Assembly (NCBI GenBank): GCA_964006375.1
Contig: OZ023268.1
Location: 82,285,835-82,349,834 of the forward strand
DNA: 64,000 nucleotides
From: Tillus elongatus
Lineage: Eukaryota; Arthropoda; Insecta; Coleoptera; Cleridae
Reading direction: 5' to 3'
The position numbers and the translations under genes are program-made. The notes beneath the pieces are model-generated. The model saw nothing but the letters and a program-made list of their open reading frames with translations, was not told the origin of the DNA and ran no database searches. Below are positions 1-11,841 of the stretch, one piece after another (positions within the stretch are counted from its first letter, which is position 1; every line of letters starts with the position of its first letter).

Positions 1-3000
1 CAAGCCCCAGAAGAATTTGTCAACCAGATAACCGTCCAGACCTTCATCGATGGGGTACTTGATAATGAAATGCAACAAGCTTTAAGGCTCGGAAGGTTCA
101 AAACACTTACGGACTGCGTCATTTATGGCTTGGAATTTGAAGCAGCGAAGAATGCATCTCAACCTCGCCGCAACAGGCTGCGCGAAGTGAAGGAGATAGA
201 GGACTTTGCAGACACGACAGCGGAACTAAGGCAAGAAATGAAAATGATAAAAGAAGCCATAAGCAAGCTCACTGTACCGGTTGGGGCACGTAGGACGAAA
301 GCAGATTGGTCAGACATAGAATGTTACAAGTGTGGTAGGAAAGGGCACATAAGTAGGCAGTGCTTACAAACCCAACAGGTGGCTCGCAGAAGACAAGAAT
401 ATACCAACAGGGAGCGCCATCAGGGAAAACGACCTGACGCCAGTGTAGGTGGGCGACACGTGGCATGCGAGACCCAAGGCCTCAAGGTCAGGGTCTCCAC
501 TATCCGACGCTACCGCGAGAGCCTCGTTATACCTGGCAGCATAGACGGAAGACAATGCAGTTTCACCATCGATACTGGTGCTACTAGATCCGTTGTACGT
601 CCAGACATGTTGCCAAACAGGTCGGCACTCACAACCAACAAACAGCCTGTGTTGGAGACGGCAAAAGGAGATAGGATACCTGTGCATGGAGAGGCCACTG
701 TTTTCATTAGGCTGGGCAGTACTGAGCTACAGGTAAGGGCTGTCGTCGCAGAAATCGTCGACGAATTTATTCTGGGCCTGGATTTAATGGAAGATTTCGA
801 TGTCCTATCAGTAGACTTCCAGAATAAGATCTTGAAAATCGGTAACGAAGAGTTGTATTTATCTCCAACAGCAGGCGAAGCTAATCCCAGGGTGAGACTT
901 ATTGTCGACGAGGATACACGGATTCCTGGTAACAGTGAGAAGATTGTCAGAGCCAGGCTAGAGAAGAAACTTGATGGTATGTCTGCTCTCATAGCGGAGC
1001 CCCTAAAAGATAGACATGATGGTGCCCTCGTCGCACGATGCTTAGTAGACCCGAAGAAGACAATACCCATAAGAGTGGCTAACGTGCAAACTAACAGAGT
1101 CACATTGAAGAAAGGTGAGGTTATCGCCACTTGCGAGCCCATTGACCGAGTAACGTTGTCAAGAAACGTGACACCCACTGCATTAAACAGAAGACTGCCA
1201 GTAGAAATAGTAGAGCGGTTCAAGAATTCATGGGGCCAATTGAACAACATGGAGATGGAAATGGCCCTGAAGTTCATATTGGAGGAGGCCGATATTTTCG
1301 CTCAAGATAAAATAACAGGTCGTACGAGTCTAGTGCAACACAGAATTAATACTGGCGACGCAAGACCAATTAGACAGCCGCCGAGAAGACTGCCTTTTGC
1401 CAAGCAATCAGAAATCAAGGCGATGGTTAACGAAATGCTGGAAGATGGTGTGATCGAGGAGTCTAATAGTCCTTGGTCGTCCCCAGTAGTTTTGGTCACC
1501 AAGAAAGACGGCACTATGAGATTTTGCGTGGACTATAGGAAGCTGAATGACGTCACCAAGAAAGACAGTTATCCCCTGCCCCGGATCGACGACACTTTGA
1601 ACACTTTGGCCGGATCAAAGTGGTTCTCTACATTAGACCTGAAAAGTGGCTACTGGCAAGTAGAACTCCATAAAGACGATAAGGAGAAGACTGCTTTTTC
1701 AACCGGGAATGGGTTGTACCAATTCAAGGTCATGCCATTCGGCTTATGTAATGCTCCTGCCACCTTCGAGCGACTAATGGAGTTAGTGCTGAGAGGACTG
1801 ACATGGGAAACATGCCTGGTGTATCTCGATGATGTCATGGTGATTGGAAGGACTTTCGATGAGCACCTGTCGAATCTGAAGCAAGTTTTCTCCAGGCTAA
1901 GAGGTGCCAATCTGCAACTTAATCCCAAGAAATGCGCCCTCTTCCAGAAGAAAGTGAGTTTCCTCGGACATGTCGTTTCTGAGAAAGGGATAGAAACTGA
2001 TCCAGAGAAAATAAAGGCAGTAAGAGACTGGCCTGTGCCGAGGAACAAACATGAGGTCAGAAGTTTTCTGGGACTTTGCAGCTACTACCGACGCTTTGTG
2101 AAGTACTTCAGCAGCATTGCGAAACCTCTGCATAGCCTGACTGAAAATAAGGTCGAGTTCATCTGGTCACCAGATTGCCAAGAGTCTTTTAGAGAACTCA
2201 AACATCGTCTTCTCACTGCTCCTATACTGGCTTATCCTCGGGACGAAGGACTGTTCATACTGGACACCGATGCTTCCCAGTATGGCATTGGGGCAGTACT
2301 CTCGCAGCTCCAAGCCGGAGAAGAAGTTGTGATAGGCTACTTCAGCAAAACGTTCGGAAAAGCAGAAAGGAATTACTGTGTAACCCGGAAAGAACTGCTG
2401 GCAGTTGTAAGATCCATCGAACATTTCCACAGCTTCCTGTATGGAAGAACATTCCGCGTGAGGTCGGATCACTCTGCTCTGCAATGGCTTCTGAACTTTA
2501 GAAATCCCGAAGGACAGATAGCCCGATGGATAGAGAAACTGCAGAGCTACGACTTCCGGATTGAACATCGAAAAGGAAGAAGTCACACCAATGCAGACAG
2601 CCTGTCAAGAAGACCATGCTCAGTGCATGAATGTAAATTTTGCGAGCGACAAGAGAACAAAGAGATCGACAAAGTAACTCATCAGATCAAACAACTGGTG
2701 GCAGGACAGGAGAATAACACCGATGTAGACGTAAATCTTGAATACATCAGAGACGCACAGAAGACAGATCCAGACTTGAAAAATATTAGAGAATGGCTAC
2801 AAAAGGGGAAAAGACCTGAGTGGCACGATGTGTCCCGGTTTGGGGCGGAGGTTAAAGGCTACTGGCTACAATGGGACTCATTGTGTCTAAAGAATGACAT
2901 GATCACTCGAAAATGGGAAACTGCCGATGGTAGAGACTGTATATACCAGACCGTTGTGCCAAGTGAGTGCATAGACAGTGTTCTTCAAGAGTTACACAAT

Positions 3001-4083
3001 AGTAGAAGTGGAGGCCACTTTGGGGTCAACAGGACTCTTGCCAGAGTGAGAGACCGCTTCTATTGGATAAACTGCCGAAGAAGCGTGGAAGAATGGTGCA
3101 AAAGGTGTGACCAATGTGCTTCAAAGAAAGGACCAAAGACCCGATCCAGAGGAAAAATGATGCAGTACATCTCAGGTACACCGTGGGAGAGAGTTGCCGT
3201 AGACATCGCAGGACCTTTTCCCATCACAGAGTCTGGGAACAGATACATAATGGTGGTGATGGACTACTTCTCGAAATGGCCTGAAGTTGCGCCGATCCCC
3301 AACCAAGAGGCAACGACCGTGGCAGAAGCCCTGATGGAAAATGTCATATCACGGCATGGCGTACCCTTAGAGATTCACACCGACCAGGGCCGGAATTTCG
3401 AATCAGAGGTCTGGAAGAGCCTAATGGACTTGCTAGGCATAAAGAAAACGAGAACAACGCCACTCCACCCTCAATCAGACGGCATGGTAGAACGGCATAA
3501 CAGGACCATCAATCAGTATCTTGCTATGTTTGTCGACGAGAATCAGAGAACCTGGGACAAGCTGATACCTCTGTTCCTCCTAGCTTACAGAAGCTCTCAG
3601 CATGAATCTACCGGCTACACTCCATCCATGATGTTGACCAGCAGAGAGATGCGGTTACCAATCGACATGACGAGACCGCCACCGAACGAGGACATAGCGG
3701 ACCTAGCTACGTTACCTGAGTATGTCGCCGACCTAGAAGGAAAACTGCGCACTATACACAGATGTGTCAGAGATAGGCTCCTCTTAAGCAGTGACCGGAT
3801 GAAGATGCGCTTGGATCGCAGAGCAACACCCCATACATTCAAGGAAGGTGATGCAGTGTGGCTGTACCAACCAACAAGGAGAAAGGGCCTCAGTCCCAAA
3901 CTTCAGAAACCATGGGAAGGGCCATACTTGGTGACTAAGAAAATTAACGACCTAGTCTACAGAATCCAGCTGTCTCCAAGAACTAAACCCAAAGTTGTTC
4001 ACATAGAGAGGTTGAGTCCCTATAGGGGCAACGAACCCCCAAGTTGGCGGCCGGTAAATACTGTTCGGGACGAACAGTCTTAA
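1..4083 (+). CDS. Ty3/gypsy retrotransposon Gag-Pol polyprotein (5' end outside window)
   Basis: The frame is open from base 1; the first in-window Met is at 70 and gives 1337 residues. Residues below count from that Met. Seen: gag zinc knuckle CYKCGRKGHISRQC (85-98); aspartic protease DTGA with Asp168; reverse transcriptase about 440-620 with LDLKSGYWQ and YLDD (585-588); RNase H with DTDAS near 732; integrase zinc motif His976/His983/Cys1013/Cys1016; DDE core Asp1045, Asp1105, Glu1141 with 35 residues between the last two. The RT-RNase H-integrase order is that of Ty3/gypsy elements. No stop or frameshift interrupts the frame and there is no env-like frame before the 3' LTR. Such products copy the element's RNA into DNA and integrate it. 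The undamaged frame suggests a young copy. Confidence 0.97.
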   Translation, partial: QAPEEFVNQITVQTFIDGVLDNEMQQALRLGRFKTLTDCVIYGLEFEAAKNASQPRRNRLREVKEIEDFADTTAELRQEMKMIKEAISKLTVPVGARRTKADWSDIECYKCGRKGHISRQCLQTQQVARRRQEYTNRERHQGKRPDASVGGRHVACETQGLKVRVSTIRRYRESLVIPGSIDGRQCSFTIDTGATRSVVRPDMLPNRSALTTNKQPVLETAKGDRIPVHGEATVFIRLGSTELQVRAVVAEIVDEFILGLDLMEDFDVLSVDFQNKILKIGNEELYLSPTAGEANPRVRLIVDEDTRIPGNSEKIVRARLEKKLDGMSALIAEPLKDRHDGALVARCLVDPKKTIPIRVANVQTNRVTLKKGEVIATCEPIDRVTLSRNVTPTALNRRLPVEIVERFKNSWGQLNNMEMEMALKFILEEADIFAQDKITGRTSLVQHRINTGDARPIRQPPRRLPFAKQSEIKAMVNEMLEDGVIEESNSPWSSPVVLVTKKDGTMRFCVDYRKLNDVTKKDSYPLPRIDDTLNTLAGSKWFSTLDLKSGYWQVELHKDDKEKTAFSTGNGLYQFKVMPFGLCNAPATFERLMELVLRGLTWETCLVYLDDVMVIGRTFDEHLSNLKQVFSRLRGANLQLNPKKCALFQKKVSFLGHVVSEKGIETDPEKIKAVRDWPVPRNKHEVRSFLGLCSYYRRFVKYFSSIAKPLHSLTENKVEFIWSPDCQESFRELKHRLLTAPILAYPRDEGLFILDTDASQYGIGAVLSQLQAGEEVVIGYFSKTFGKAERNYCVTRKELLAVVRSIEHFHSFLYGRTFRVRSDHSALQWLLNFRNPEGQIARWIEKLQSYDFRIEHRKGRSHTNADSLSRRPCSVHECKFCERQENKEIDKVTHQIKQLVAGQENNTDVDVNLEYIRDAQKTDPDLKNIREWLQKGKRPEWHDVSRFGAEVKGYWLQWDSLCLKNDMITRKWETADGRDCIYQTVVPSECIDSVLQELHNSRSGGHFGVNRTLARVRDRFYWINCRRSVEEWCKRCDQCASKKGPKTRSRGKMMQYISGTPWERVAVDIAGPFPITESGNRYIMVVMDYFSKWPEVAPIPNQEATTVAEALMENVISRHGVPLEIHTDQGRNFESEVWKSLMDLLGIKKTRTTPLHPQSDGMVERHNRTINQYLAMFVDENQRTWDKLIPLFLLAYRSSQHESTGYTPSMMLTSREMRLPIDMTRPPPNEDIADLATLPEYVADLEGKLRTIHRCVRDRLLLSSDRMKMRLDRRATPHTFKEGDAVWLYQPTRRKGLSPKLQKPWEGPYLVTKKINDLVYRIQLSPRTKPKVVHIERLSPYRGNEPPSWRPVNTVRDEQS

Positions 4084-4084
4084 G

Positions 4085-4095
4085 GAGGGGGGCAG
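4085..4095 (+). other. polypurine tract of the Ty3/gypsy element
   Basis: A purine-rich run with a single C (GAGGGGGGCAG) directly follows the gag-pol stop and directly precedes the TGT start of the LTR. This is where plus-strand DNA priming occurs in LTR retrotransposons. Confidence 0.8.
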
Positions 4096-4508
4096 TGTTA
4101 CAAAGCACTTCAATAGACGTAGGTGCGGTGTTGCCACATCTCCAGAATTTCCCCAACATCTAGGAATTTTTGCACAATCTGGCAACACCGCCTCCCCACC
4201 CCCCTGGGGGTGCCTGGGGTGACCCCCCCCCCAGGCGAAGTCTCAACCCTCTAGGACCAGAAATAACGAAGTTACCAACTTGTACCCCGTCGGAACGGAT
4301 AACTGAGGTCTGCACATTCCGAACACCCTGTATATACACCCCGTATACGCAGAGAACCCTTACACCCTGTATACGCAGAGAGATCTTATAGTTCGAGAAA
4401 CACCTCTTGTGTAACATAGGAGTGGTGACCACATTTGGATCATCCTGTATATACATTCCCCTGTATACACACGGGACCGATCTGTATTCACAGAACCTTC
4501 TAGTAAAA

Positions 4509-4546
4509 GAAGGTCCTGGAACGTTCTGGAATGGAAGGCTCCAGAA
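4509..4546 (+). promoter_or_regulatory. heat-shock-element array in the LTR
   Basis: NGAAN-type pentamers sit in 5-bp register: GAA 4509, TCC 4514, GAA 4519, TTC 4524, GAA 4529, GAA 4534, CTC 4539, GAA 4544. The core GAAcgTTCtgGAA is a perfect three-unit heat-shock element, the known binding site of the HSF trimer. It ends about 37 bp upstream of the TATA box, a normal promoter-proximal position. HSF control of this element is an inference. Confidence 0.75.
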
Positions 4547-4567
4547 AGAAGGGGAAGGTACGGCGAG

Positions 4568-4612
4568 TATATAAAAGCGAAAGCAAGCCAGCCCGAGTTA
4601 GTTCAGTTCAGT
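4568..4612 (+). promoter_or_regulatory. LTR core promoter (TATA plus initiator)
   Basis: TATATAAAAG at 4568-4577 is followed about 30 bp later by overlapping TTCAGTTCAGT, matching the arthropod initiator TCAGT. The spacing fits an RNA polymerase II start near 4604. Confidence 0.75.
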
Positions 4613-4781
4613 AAGATAATGTGGTAGTGACTTGAAGAAGCAGTGCAAAGTGTTAAGAGAGTAGTGACTGTAGTACCAGATTAGTGACTTTTGTTGAGAG
4701 TAGTAATTGTAAGGCCAGTAAATGAAGTGTTTTGTGAGAGAGACATTCTAGAAATTTTATTGTATCCATATTTAGAGTGTA

Positions 4782-4787
4782 AATAAA
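4782..4787 (+). terminator. LTR polyadenylation signal AATAAA
   Basis: AATAAA lies about 55 bp before the LTR end, followed by a T-rich stretch, as expected for 3' processing of the retrotransposon RNA. Confidence 0.7.
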
Positions 4788-4843
4788 GTTGTTTTGTTAA
4801 AATTAAAAGTCTCACTTATCCGGAACCCGGAGAAAACGCAACA

Positions 4844-5690
4844 ATATAGTTTATTGTTATATAAATAGTACAAAGCATCTTACAAATAAGTCTAAACTTG
4901 TGACTGCAAATGATGCAATTTTGACTAAATTTTTATCTAAATGTCAATTGTTCTAAAGTTCTGTCATCTGATTTCTAATCTCCAAAATTACCTCACCTCA
5001 TTATGTACCATTACAATTTCTAGAAATATGGATGGTACTTGAAATCAGTTTCTTCATTTTAATCAAAAATTTCTATATTTTAAAACTTGACTCAAATTAA
5101 ATTCTTATATATAAAAATTGAAACTGACCCCGGATATGGGTTCTAGGGGTCCTAGTTCGCGCTCATTTGCAAACAATTTTTCAAAATTCAAAAGTCGAGA
5201 TCTCCCCATTAGTGAATTTTTTCTCCGAAAATTTACTAAAATGTATTATAGTCTTTGATTCTAGAATACTGTGGTCCAGGCAAGCGCCGTTGTAATGTTT
5301 GTAAATAATGCTATCACAACGTTTGTTAAACCGGCGTTCCATTCATTTGTCTTGAGCGGTATTTTTACCGCTCACTGCAGTGTTAAAACGAATGGTATTT
5401 CCTTACTATTTTAAACACATGGGTGGGGGACTGTATTGTATACCAATACAGCTGTGTCGAGTGAAGTTGTTCGGAAATAACAACGCACACCTAACCCGAA
5501 TTCATTCCCTGTTGCTATTGACCTACTCATATTTTCTGAATGAAGACGTGGTGCCGACTTCATTCCAAGTCACTATTAACCGACTATTTATGAAATCAAA
5601 TAAGTAAATTAAATCGATTGTCATAACATATGTAGTGTATTAAGACTAAGGGAAAAAGAAATAAAACATATTTAACTGTGCACATTTTAA
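4844..5690. other. non-coding interval with one repeat arm and a small hairpin
   Basis: AT-rich DNA with no believable gene. Positions 5104-5245 match the arm of the (TA)n-associated dispersed repeat family (GGTCCTAGTTCGCGCTCAT near 5150), here with only a short TA run. A 9-bp perfect hairpin (GAGCGGTA/TACCGCTC, TTTT loop) lies at 5353-5374. The open frame at 5380-5607 has no recognisable domain. Confidence 0.5.
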
Positions 5691-5699
5691 TTATATTTT

Positions 5700-5945
5700 A
5701 GGGTGTGCGGCGCACACCTAGCTCACTAGGAGAAATCGCCACTGATGGACTGTATTCTTTGAAGGGTCTGTACAGAAATTCTGTTGACTGCATTCCTGAT
5801 TTTTACCTTCAATTCGTCCAGACTATTCACTCTTGATGCGTAAACATCGTCCTTTATTGTCCCTTATATTGAAAAGTCCAATGGGGTCAAATCGGGCGAT
5901 CTTGGCGACCATTCAACTGTACCTCCATGGCCAATCCGATTTCCG
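5700..5945 (-). pseudogene. transposase C-terminal fragment (DDE superfamily)
   Basis: Minus-strand translation gives RIGHGGTVEWSPRSPDLTPLDF and then a weak match continuing about 50 residues. The phrase RSPDLTPLD carries the third catalytic acidic residue region of arthropod mariner/IS630-like transposases. A stop follows where Trp of the usual LWG is expected. N-terminal HTH and earlier catalytic residues are absent; the 295-bp array begins where they should be. Non-functional. Confidence 0.7.
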
Positions 5946-7437
5946 TAAACACCTACAATTGGCAACGTTTGTGATCAAGTTATCTTCGGAATATTGTACA
6001 GGGATGAAAAGACTATTATGTGTACGTATAGAATGGCTTGCCCTGAGTCGATTGAATGCAAAATATTCATATCGTTACATTTTAAAAGATTGAGGTTATG
6101 TCAACAGATTTAACAGTTGTTGTGAAATGTAGATATCCGTGACATATTCAGAAGCGGGGTGTCCAGTTGGTCAACTTTGTCCATTTAACCGACTTGGTAG
6201 CTCAAATAATAACGAAGATAGCTATTGTTCCCGATTTCCGTAAACACCTACAATTGGCAACATTTGTGATCAAGTTATCTTCGGAATATTCTATTGGGAT
6301 GGAAAGACTATTATGTGTACATATAAAATGGCTTGCCCTGGGTAGATTCAACGCAAAATATTCGTATCGTTCTATTAAAAAAAATTGAGGTTATGTCAAC
6401 AGATTTGACAGTTGTTGCGCAATCTAGATATCCGTGACATATTCAGAAGGGGGGTATCCAGTTGGTCAACTTTGCCTATTTAACCGACTTCGTAGCTTAA
6501 ATAATAACGAAGATAGCTATTGTTCCCGATTTCGGTAAACCCCTACAATTGGCAACGTTTGGGATCAAGTTATCTACTGTATATTGTACTGGGATGGAAA
6601 GAATATTATGTGTCCGTATAGAATGGCTTGCCCTGAGTCGATTGAACGCAAAATATTTGTATCATTCCATTTAAAAAAATTGAGGTTATGTCAACAGATT
6701 TGACAGTTGTTGTGCAATCTAGATATCCGCGACATATTCGGAAGCGGGGTGTCCAGTTGGTCAACTTTGCCTATTTAACCGACTTCGTAGCTCAAATAAT
6801 AACGAAGATAGCTATTGTTCCCGATTTCCGTAAACACCTACAATTGGCAACGTTTGGGATCAAGTTATCTTCGGAATATTGTACTGGGATGGAAAGACTA
6901 TTATGTGTACGTATAAAATGGCTTGCCCTGAGTTGATTGAACACAAAATATTCATATCGTTCTATTTAAAAAAAGTGAGGTTATGGCAAGAGATTTGACA
7001 GTTGTTGTGCAATCTAGATATCCGTGACATATTCTGAAGCGGGGTATCCAGTTGGTCAACTTTGTCTATTTAACCGACTTCGTAGCTCAAATAATAACGA
7101 AGATAGCTATTGTTCCCGATTTCCGTAAACACCTACAATTGGCAACATTTGGGATCAAGTTATCTTCGGAATATTTAAATGGGATGGAAAGACTATTATG
7201 TGTACGTATAGAATGGCTTGCCCTGAGTAGATTGAACGCAAAATATTCGTATCGTTCCATTTAAAAAAATTGAGGTTATGTCAACAGATTTGACAGTTGT
7301 TGTGCAATCTAGATATCCGTGACATATTCAGAAGCGGGGTGTCCAGTTGGTCAACTTTGCCCATTTAACCGACTTTGTAGCTCAAATAATAACGAAGATA
7401 GCTATTGTTCCCGATTTCCGTAAACACCCTGTATATA
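5941..7437. repeat. 295-bp tandem array, five copies
   Basis: TTCCGTAAAC recurs at 5941, 6235, 6531, 6826, 7121 and 7416, so the period is 294-296 bp. Units are highly similar and include a conserved GTCCAGTTGGTCAACTTTG block. The unit appears to be the element's terminal sequence plus adjacent non-coding DNA, since its last copy ends at the element terminus. Short open frames in the array repeat with it and are not genes. Confidence 0.9.
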
Positions 7438-7441
7438 AACA

Positions 7442-8893
7442 TCAATGAAAGATACTCATGTCGCACTTTGAGGCTGACCATACCACAAAGAAGCAATCTG
7501 ACATCATGCCCAATATCTTGGCGAGGAAAGTGATGCTTATAAAGAAGGTACTTTTAACAAATTTGTTTTGTACCCTTCCAATACGATTAATGTGGCAAGC
7601 ATAGGATGGAAACCATACAACACAACAATACTCAATATTACTTTGCACCAAGGATGTATACAAACTAGTGATTGCCCTTGTGTTAGTCATATGTTTAGTG
7701 TGTCTTTTAACAAACCACAAAAGTCTGCAACATTTCACAACCACAGCATCAATAGGGAGATTAAATGACAAATCATTTTTGAAAATTACACCAAGGTCTG
7801 CAACTGAAGTCACAACGTCCAACACCGTGTTATAAATGGTATAGCTATGAACAATCTGATTCTGACCCCTAAAATAGCTCACCACCTCACATTTACCCAG
7901 ATTAAGCGACAACAAGTTTGAACTCCACCAGCAAGTCAAGTTGTCGAGATCATATTGCAAAGTGTTGACACCATGGACAACTTCTGAAAAAAACTTCAAG
8001 TCATCTGCATACAATAAACATTTCGATGACTCAAAACAACTCACAACATCATTAATAAAAAGATTGAAGAGAACGGGACCTATATGTGATCCCTGTGGTA
8101 CCCCAGACAAGACGAGGACCTCATCTGATAGAGCACCACCAATGCTAACAAATTGCTTTCTGTCAGACAGGTAAGATCGAATCCACGAAAGGTAACAATC
8201 ACAGATGCCCAATGCAAACAATTTTTGCAGAAAAAGGGTATGACACACACTGTCAAAAGCCTTTGATACATCAGTGTATACAACATCAACTTGTTTACCA
8301 GCCTCCAATGCATCTGTCACGTAAGATTGAAAAATGGCGAGGTTAGTGACCGTTGACCTTCCACTACAGAAACCATGCTGCTCTCCAACAATACTGTGTT
8401 TCAAGGTATTGGAAATCTCATCCTCAATGGTAGATTCAAATAGTTTCGGTATTACAGGTTCAATTGAAACACCCCTATAATTGACAACTTGTGTCTTATC
8501 ACCTGATTTGTGAATGGGGATCAGAGTAGAAAACTTCCGGAGTGAGGGGCGAAAACCGGCATTGAACAACCTTTGAAAGATACTACACAAAGAGCGGCTC
8601 AAAGAGTGTCGACAATTTTTCAAGAATGAAGAAGGAATACCATCCAAACCAGCTCGTTTTTTGCTATCTAGTGAGTCAATTTTATCCTCGATTTCCTCAA
8701 TTGTAAAAATATGAATAGAAAGGTTATGTGCGGACTGTATATTAGATACATCACAAAAGTCCACATCAATGGAACCATGGTCAGAATAACAGGATTGAAA
8801 ATGTGCAGCAAAAGCGTCTGCTATATCAGACTCATTATTATATATTACATTATTAAAACTCATTCTATTCGGAATCCCAGAGTCCTTCCTCAA
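7442..8893 (-). pseudogene. reverse transcriptase of the Jockey/CR1-like element
   Basis: 483 open codons. Fingers and palm are clear: a KKRAGLDGIPSSFLK region, then YTDVSKAFDSV (catalytic Asp), SGVPQGSHIGPVLF and YADDLKFF (catalytic Asp pair). The C-terminal thumb (SNIEYCCVVWFPSY) is present but the last ~20 residues are out of frame. The family copies its RNA at a nick made by the linked endonuclease. The start codon is not meaningful because the frame is a fragment of ORF2. Confidence 0.9.
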
Positions 8894-8908
8894 GGAATTA
8901 ACGAAAGA

Positions 8909-9256
8909 TCAGAACTGTCTGACATCAGACTGAATGATCTGCTCTGTGCTAGTCACAAACTGTAAATAATTGTAGTCAATGCGATACTTAGTGTCATGTC
9001 TAAGATTAGAATATTTCATATAATCAGATTCAAGACCAGTTCTTTTAAATTTACGGTAACTTTTATTTTTCTCAGTGATGAGTTTACGAAGTTCCGAATC
9101 AAACCACCGAGGATATTTAGAACTTTTCACTGTTTTAGATGGAACATTTTGACTAATAGCCTTGTACAACACATTGTGAAACTGATGTGTTAACAGATCA
9201 AGATCACTTGAGTAATCAATAAAAGACCAGTCATAATCCAAGAAACACTGATTCAC
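8909..9256 (-). pseudogene. ORF2 linker between endonuclease and RT
   Basis: 115 open codons, rich in Lys and Tyr, containing KYPRWFDSELRKLITEKN. The PxWFxxEL pattern is the conserved linker between endonuclease and RT in Jockey/CR1 ORF2. It sits just upstream of the RT frame on the minus strand, separated by a stop. Confidence 0.75.
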
Positions 9257-9302
9257 ACAAGCATAGTCAGCTTTGTCAAAATCAAATGTTTCAACTTGAG
9301 TT

Positions 9303-9779
9303 TCACTCCTGAGTGAGGGAAGATACGTAAAACTTAACTGTCACTTCCAAAGGAGGATGATGCAGATCAACTCGAGATAGAGGATTTGTACTCTCTTCAA
9401 CTGTGACTTCGTGGAACTCAGAAAATACTAGATCTAGGATTTTATCATTAGTATTCTGCACAGCATTAATTTGTTCCATTTCCAGGAAGTACATTGAGTC
9501 GGTCACAATCTCAGCACATATATTCTGTCCACAATGAGGCACCATAAAATCATCTTCACAAAACCAACTAATATGTGGCAGATTAAAATCACCAAAAATC
9601 AAAAACTTAGATCCACTATAAGTATTTTTTAAGTGTTCACACTTGTTGACAAAGCTTTGATATGCCTCTAAACAAGAATTAGGAGGAAAATATACCACCC
9701 CCAATACTAATTTATTGTCACATAAATCCATTTTGATCCATAAGTCCTCATAATAAGGAACTGATACAGCGTCAACCAC
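9303..9779 (-). pseudogene. APE-type endonuclease, C-terminal half
   Basis: 158 open codons with KLVLGVVYFPPNS, IFGDFNLPHISW (the GDFN metal/phosphate loop) and a terminal SRVDLHHPPLE replacing the usual SDHxPL. The expected SDH is altered, so activity is doubtful even apart from the frame breaks. It continues the fragment at 9780-10060 in a different frame. Confidence 0.8.
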
Positions 9780-10089
9780 AGATCCATTCAGCTTATCCGA
9801 AAGAGCTATGAGAACACCACCAAACAGTTAAAACAGGGTCCCTATCTCTGCGAAAAGGTACATAATTATTGCTAAAAAGTTCACTGTTTAAAAAATCACA
9901 ATTAAGCCATGTTTCAGTAAGCACAATGATATCATAATTGCAAGCAAATGTACTTCTAAAAAACGTCGTCAACTTTACTGCGAAGACCTCTTACATTCTG
10001 ATAATAAATCAGGCAGCAGTCAGATACTAATTCTCCCCCAATGGCGGCGCCGTCCCCGGAAAATAAGATGCGCCGCCCCGAGAGCGGGT

Positions 10090-10336
10090 AACATTTATCT
10101 GTTCCTGTTCCAACTGTTTTTTTGCCTTTGGCCTTCTCTCTTCTGAAACACCCTAACAAGCCTGACAATTTTTTCCTCGCCTCCTCAACGCCAACATTAC
10201 ACACTTTTGCTAATTCGTTTCATGCATCGCTTTTCTTCATTTTATTGAAATGGTCAACGTGTTTGGGATTCCATAGCAGGACGAACTAGGAATATTCCTC
10301 AATGAGGTGCAGTGAATCCTCATTGCTCCATTGCAT
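10090..10336 (-). pseudogene. MADF-domain relic
   Basis: From a minus-strand ATG at 10336, translation gives MQWSNEDSLHLIEEYS, a TAG, LWNPKH, then SDA, a TGA where Trp is expected, then NELAKVCNVGVEEARKKLSG and FRREKAKGKKTVGTG. The W/LIxxY, LWNP, A(W)xEIA and LxxxFRREKxK positions match the MADF DNA-binding domain of arthropod regulators and Harbinger-associated proteins. Two stops make it a pseudogene. The frame runs directly into the endonuclease of the neighbouring retrotransposon, so it may be its ORF1, a captured host exon, or the disrupted target. Confidence 0.65.

Positions 10337-11841
<1,505 letters not shown>

Larger units (their letters stand above)
4096..4843 (+). mobile_element. 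3' long terminal repeat (about 748 bp)
   Basis: The repeat begins TGTTAC just after the polypurine tract and ends in ACA at 4843, giving the usual TG...CA ends. It contains a TATA box, a TCAGT-type start site, an AATAAA signal and a heat-shock-element array, annotated separately. Several copies of a CCTGTATA-type motif lie at 4320-4470. The 5' LTR lies outside the window, so LTR identity and target duplication cannot be checked. The right edge is inferred from the ACA and its distance after AATAAA. Confidence 0.85.
5697..7437 (-). mobile_element. Tc1/mariner-superfamily transposon relic with internal tandem array
   Basis: Read on the minus strand, the element starts at about 7437 with TACAGGGTGTTTACGG, a terminus typical of Tc1/mariner-type elements. 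It continues through five 295-bp repeats, enters a transposase C-terminus (5700-5945) and stops near a GGGTGTGCGG at 5697-5710 that partly mirrors the start. Most of the transposase is missing. The right edge cuts off the neighbouring retrotransposon, so this element probably inserted into or recombined with it. Confidence 0.6.
7438..10060 (-). mobile_element. Jockey/CR1-like non-LTR retrotransposon, ORF2 only, 3'-truncated
   Basis: Minus-strand order from 10060 down: APE-type endonuclease (YYQNVRGLRSKVDD, then LTETWL, then FGDFNLP), a linker, then reverse transcriptase ending at 7442. The endonuclease is split by stops and frame changes between 9956 and 9780 and again near 9300. A late frameshift near 7550 moves the RT tail into another frame before it is cut by the transposon end at 7437. 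The lost 3' end is unusual, because target-primed retrotransposition normally truncates 5' ends, and points to later rearrangement. Confidence 0.85.

Noticed and set aside
364..1277. Minus-strand frames opposite gag-pol
   Set aside because: Shadows of the Ty3/gypsy coding strand.
5833..7264. Repeated ~80-residue frames in the 295-bp array
   Set aside because: The frames recur with the satellite period and have no independent protein features.
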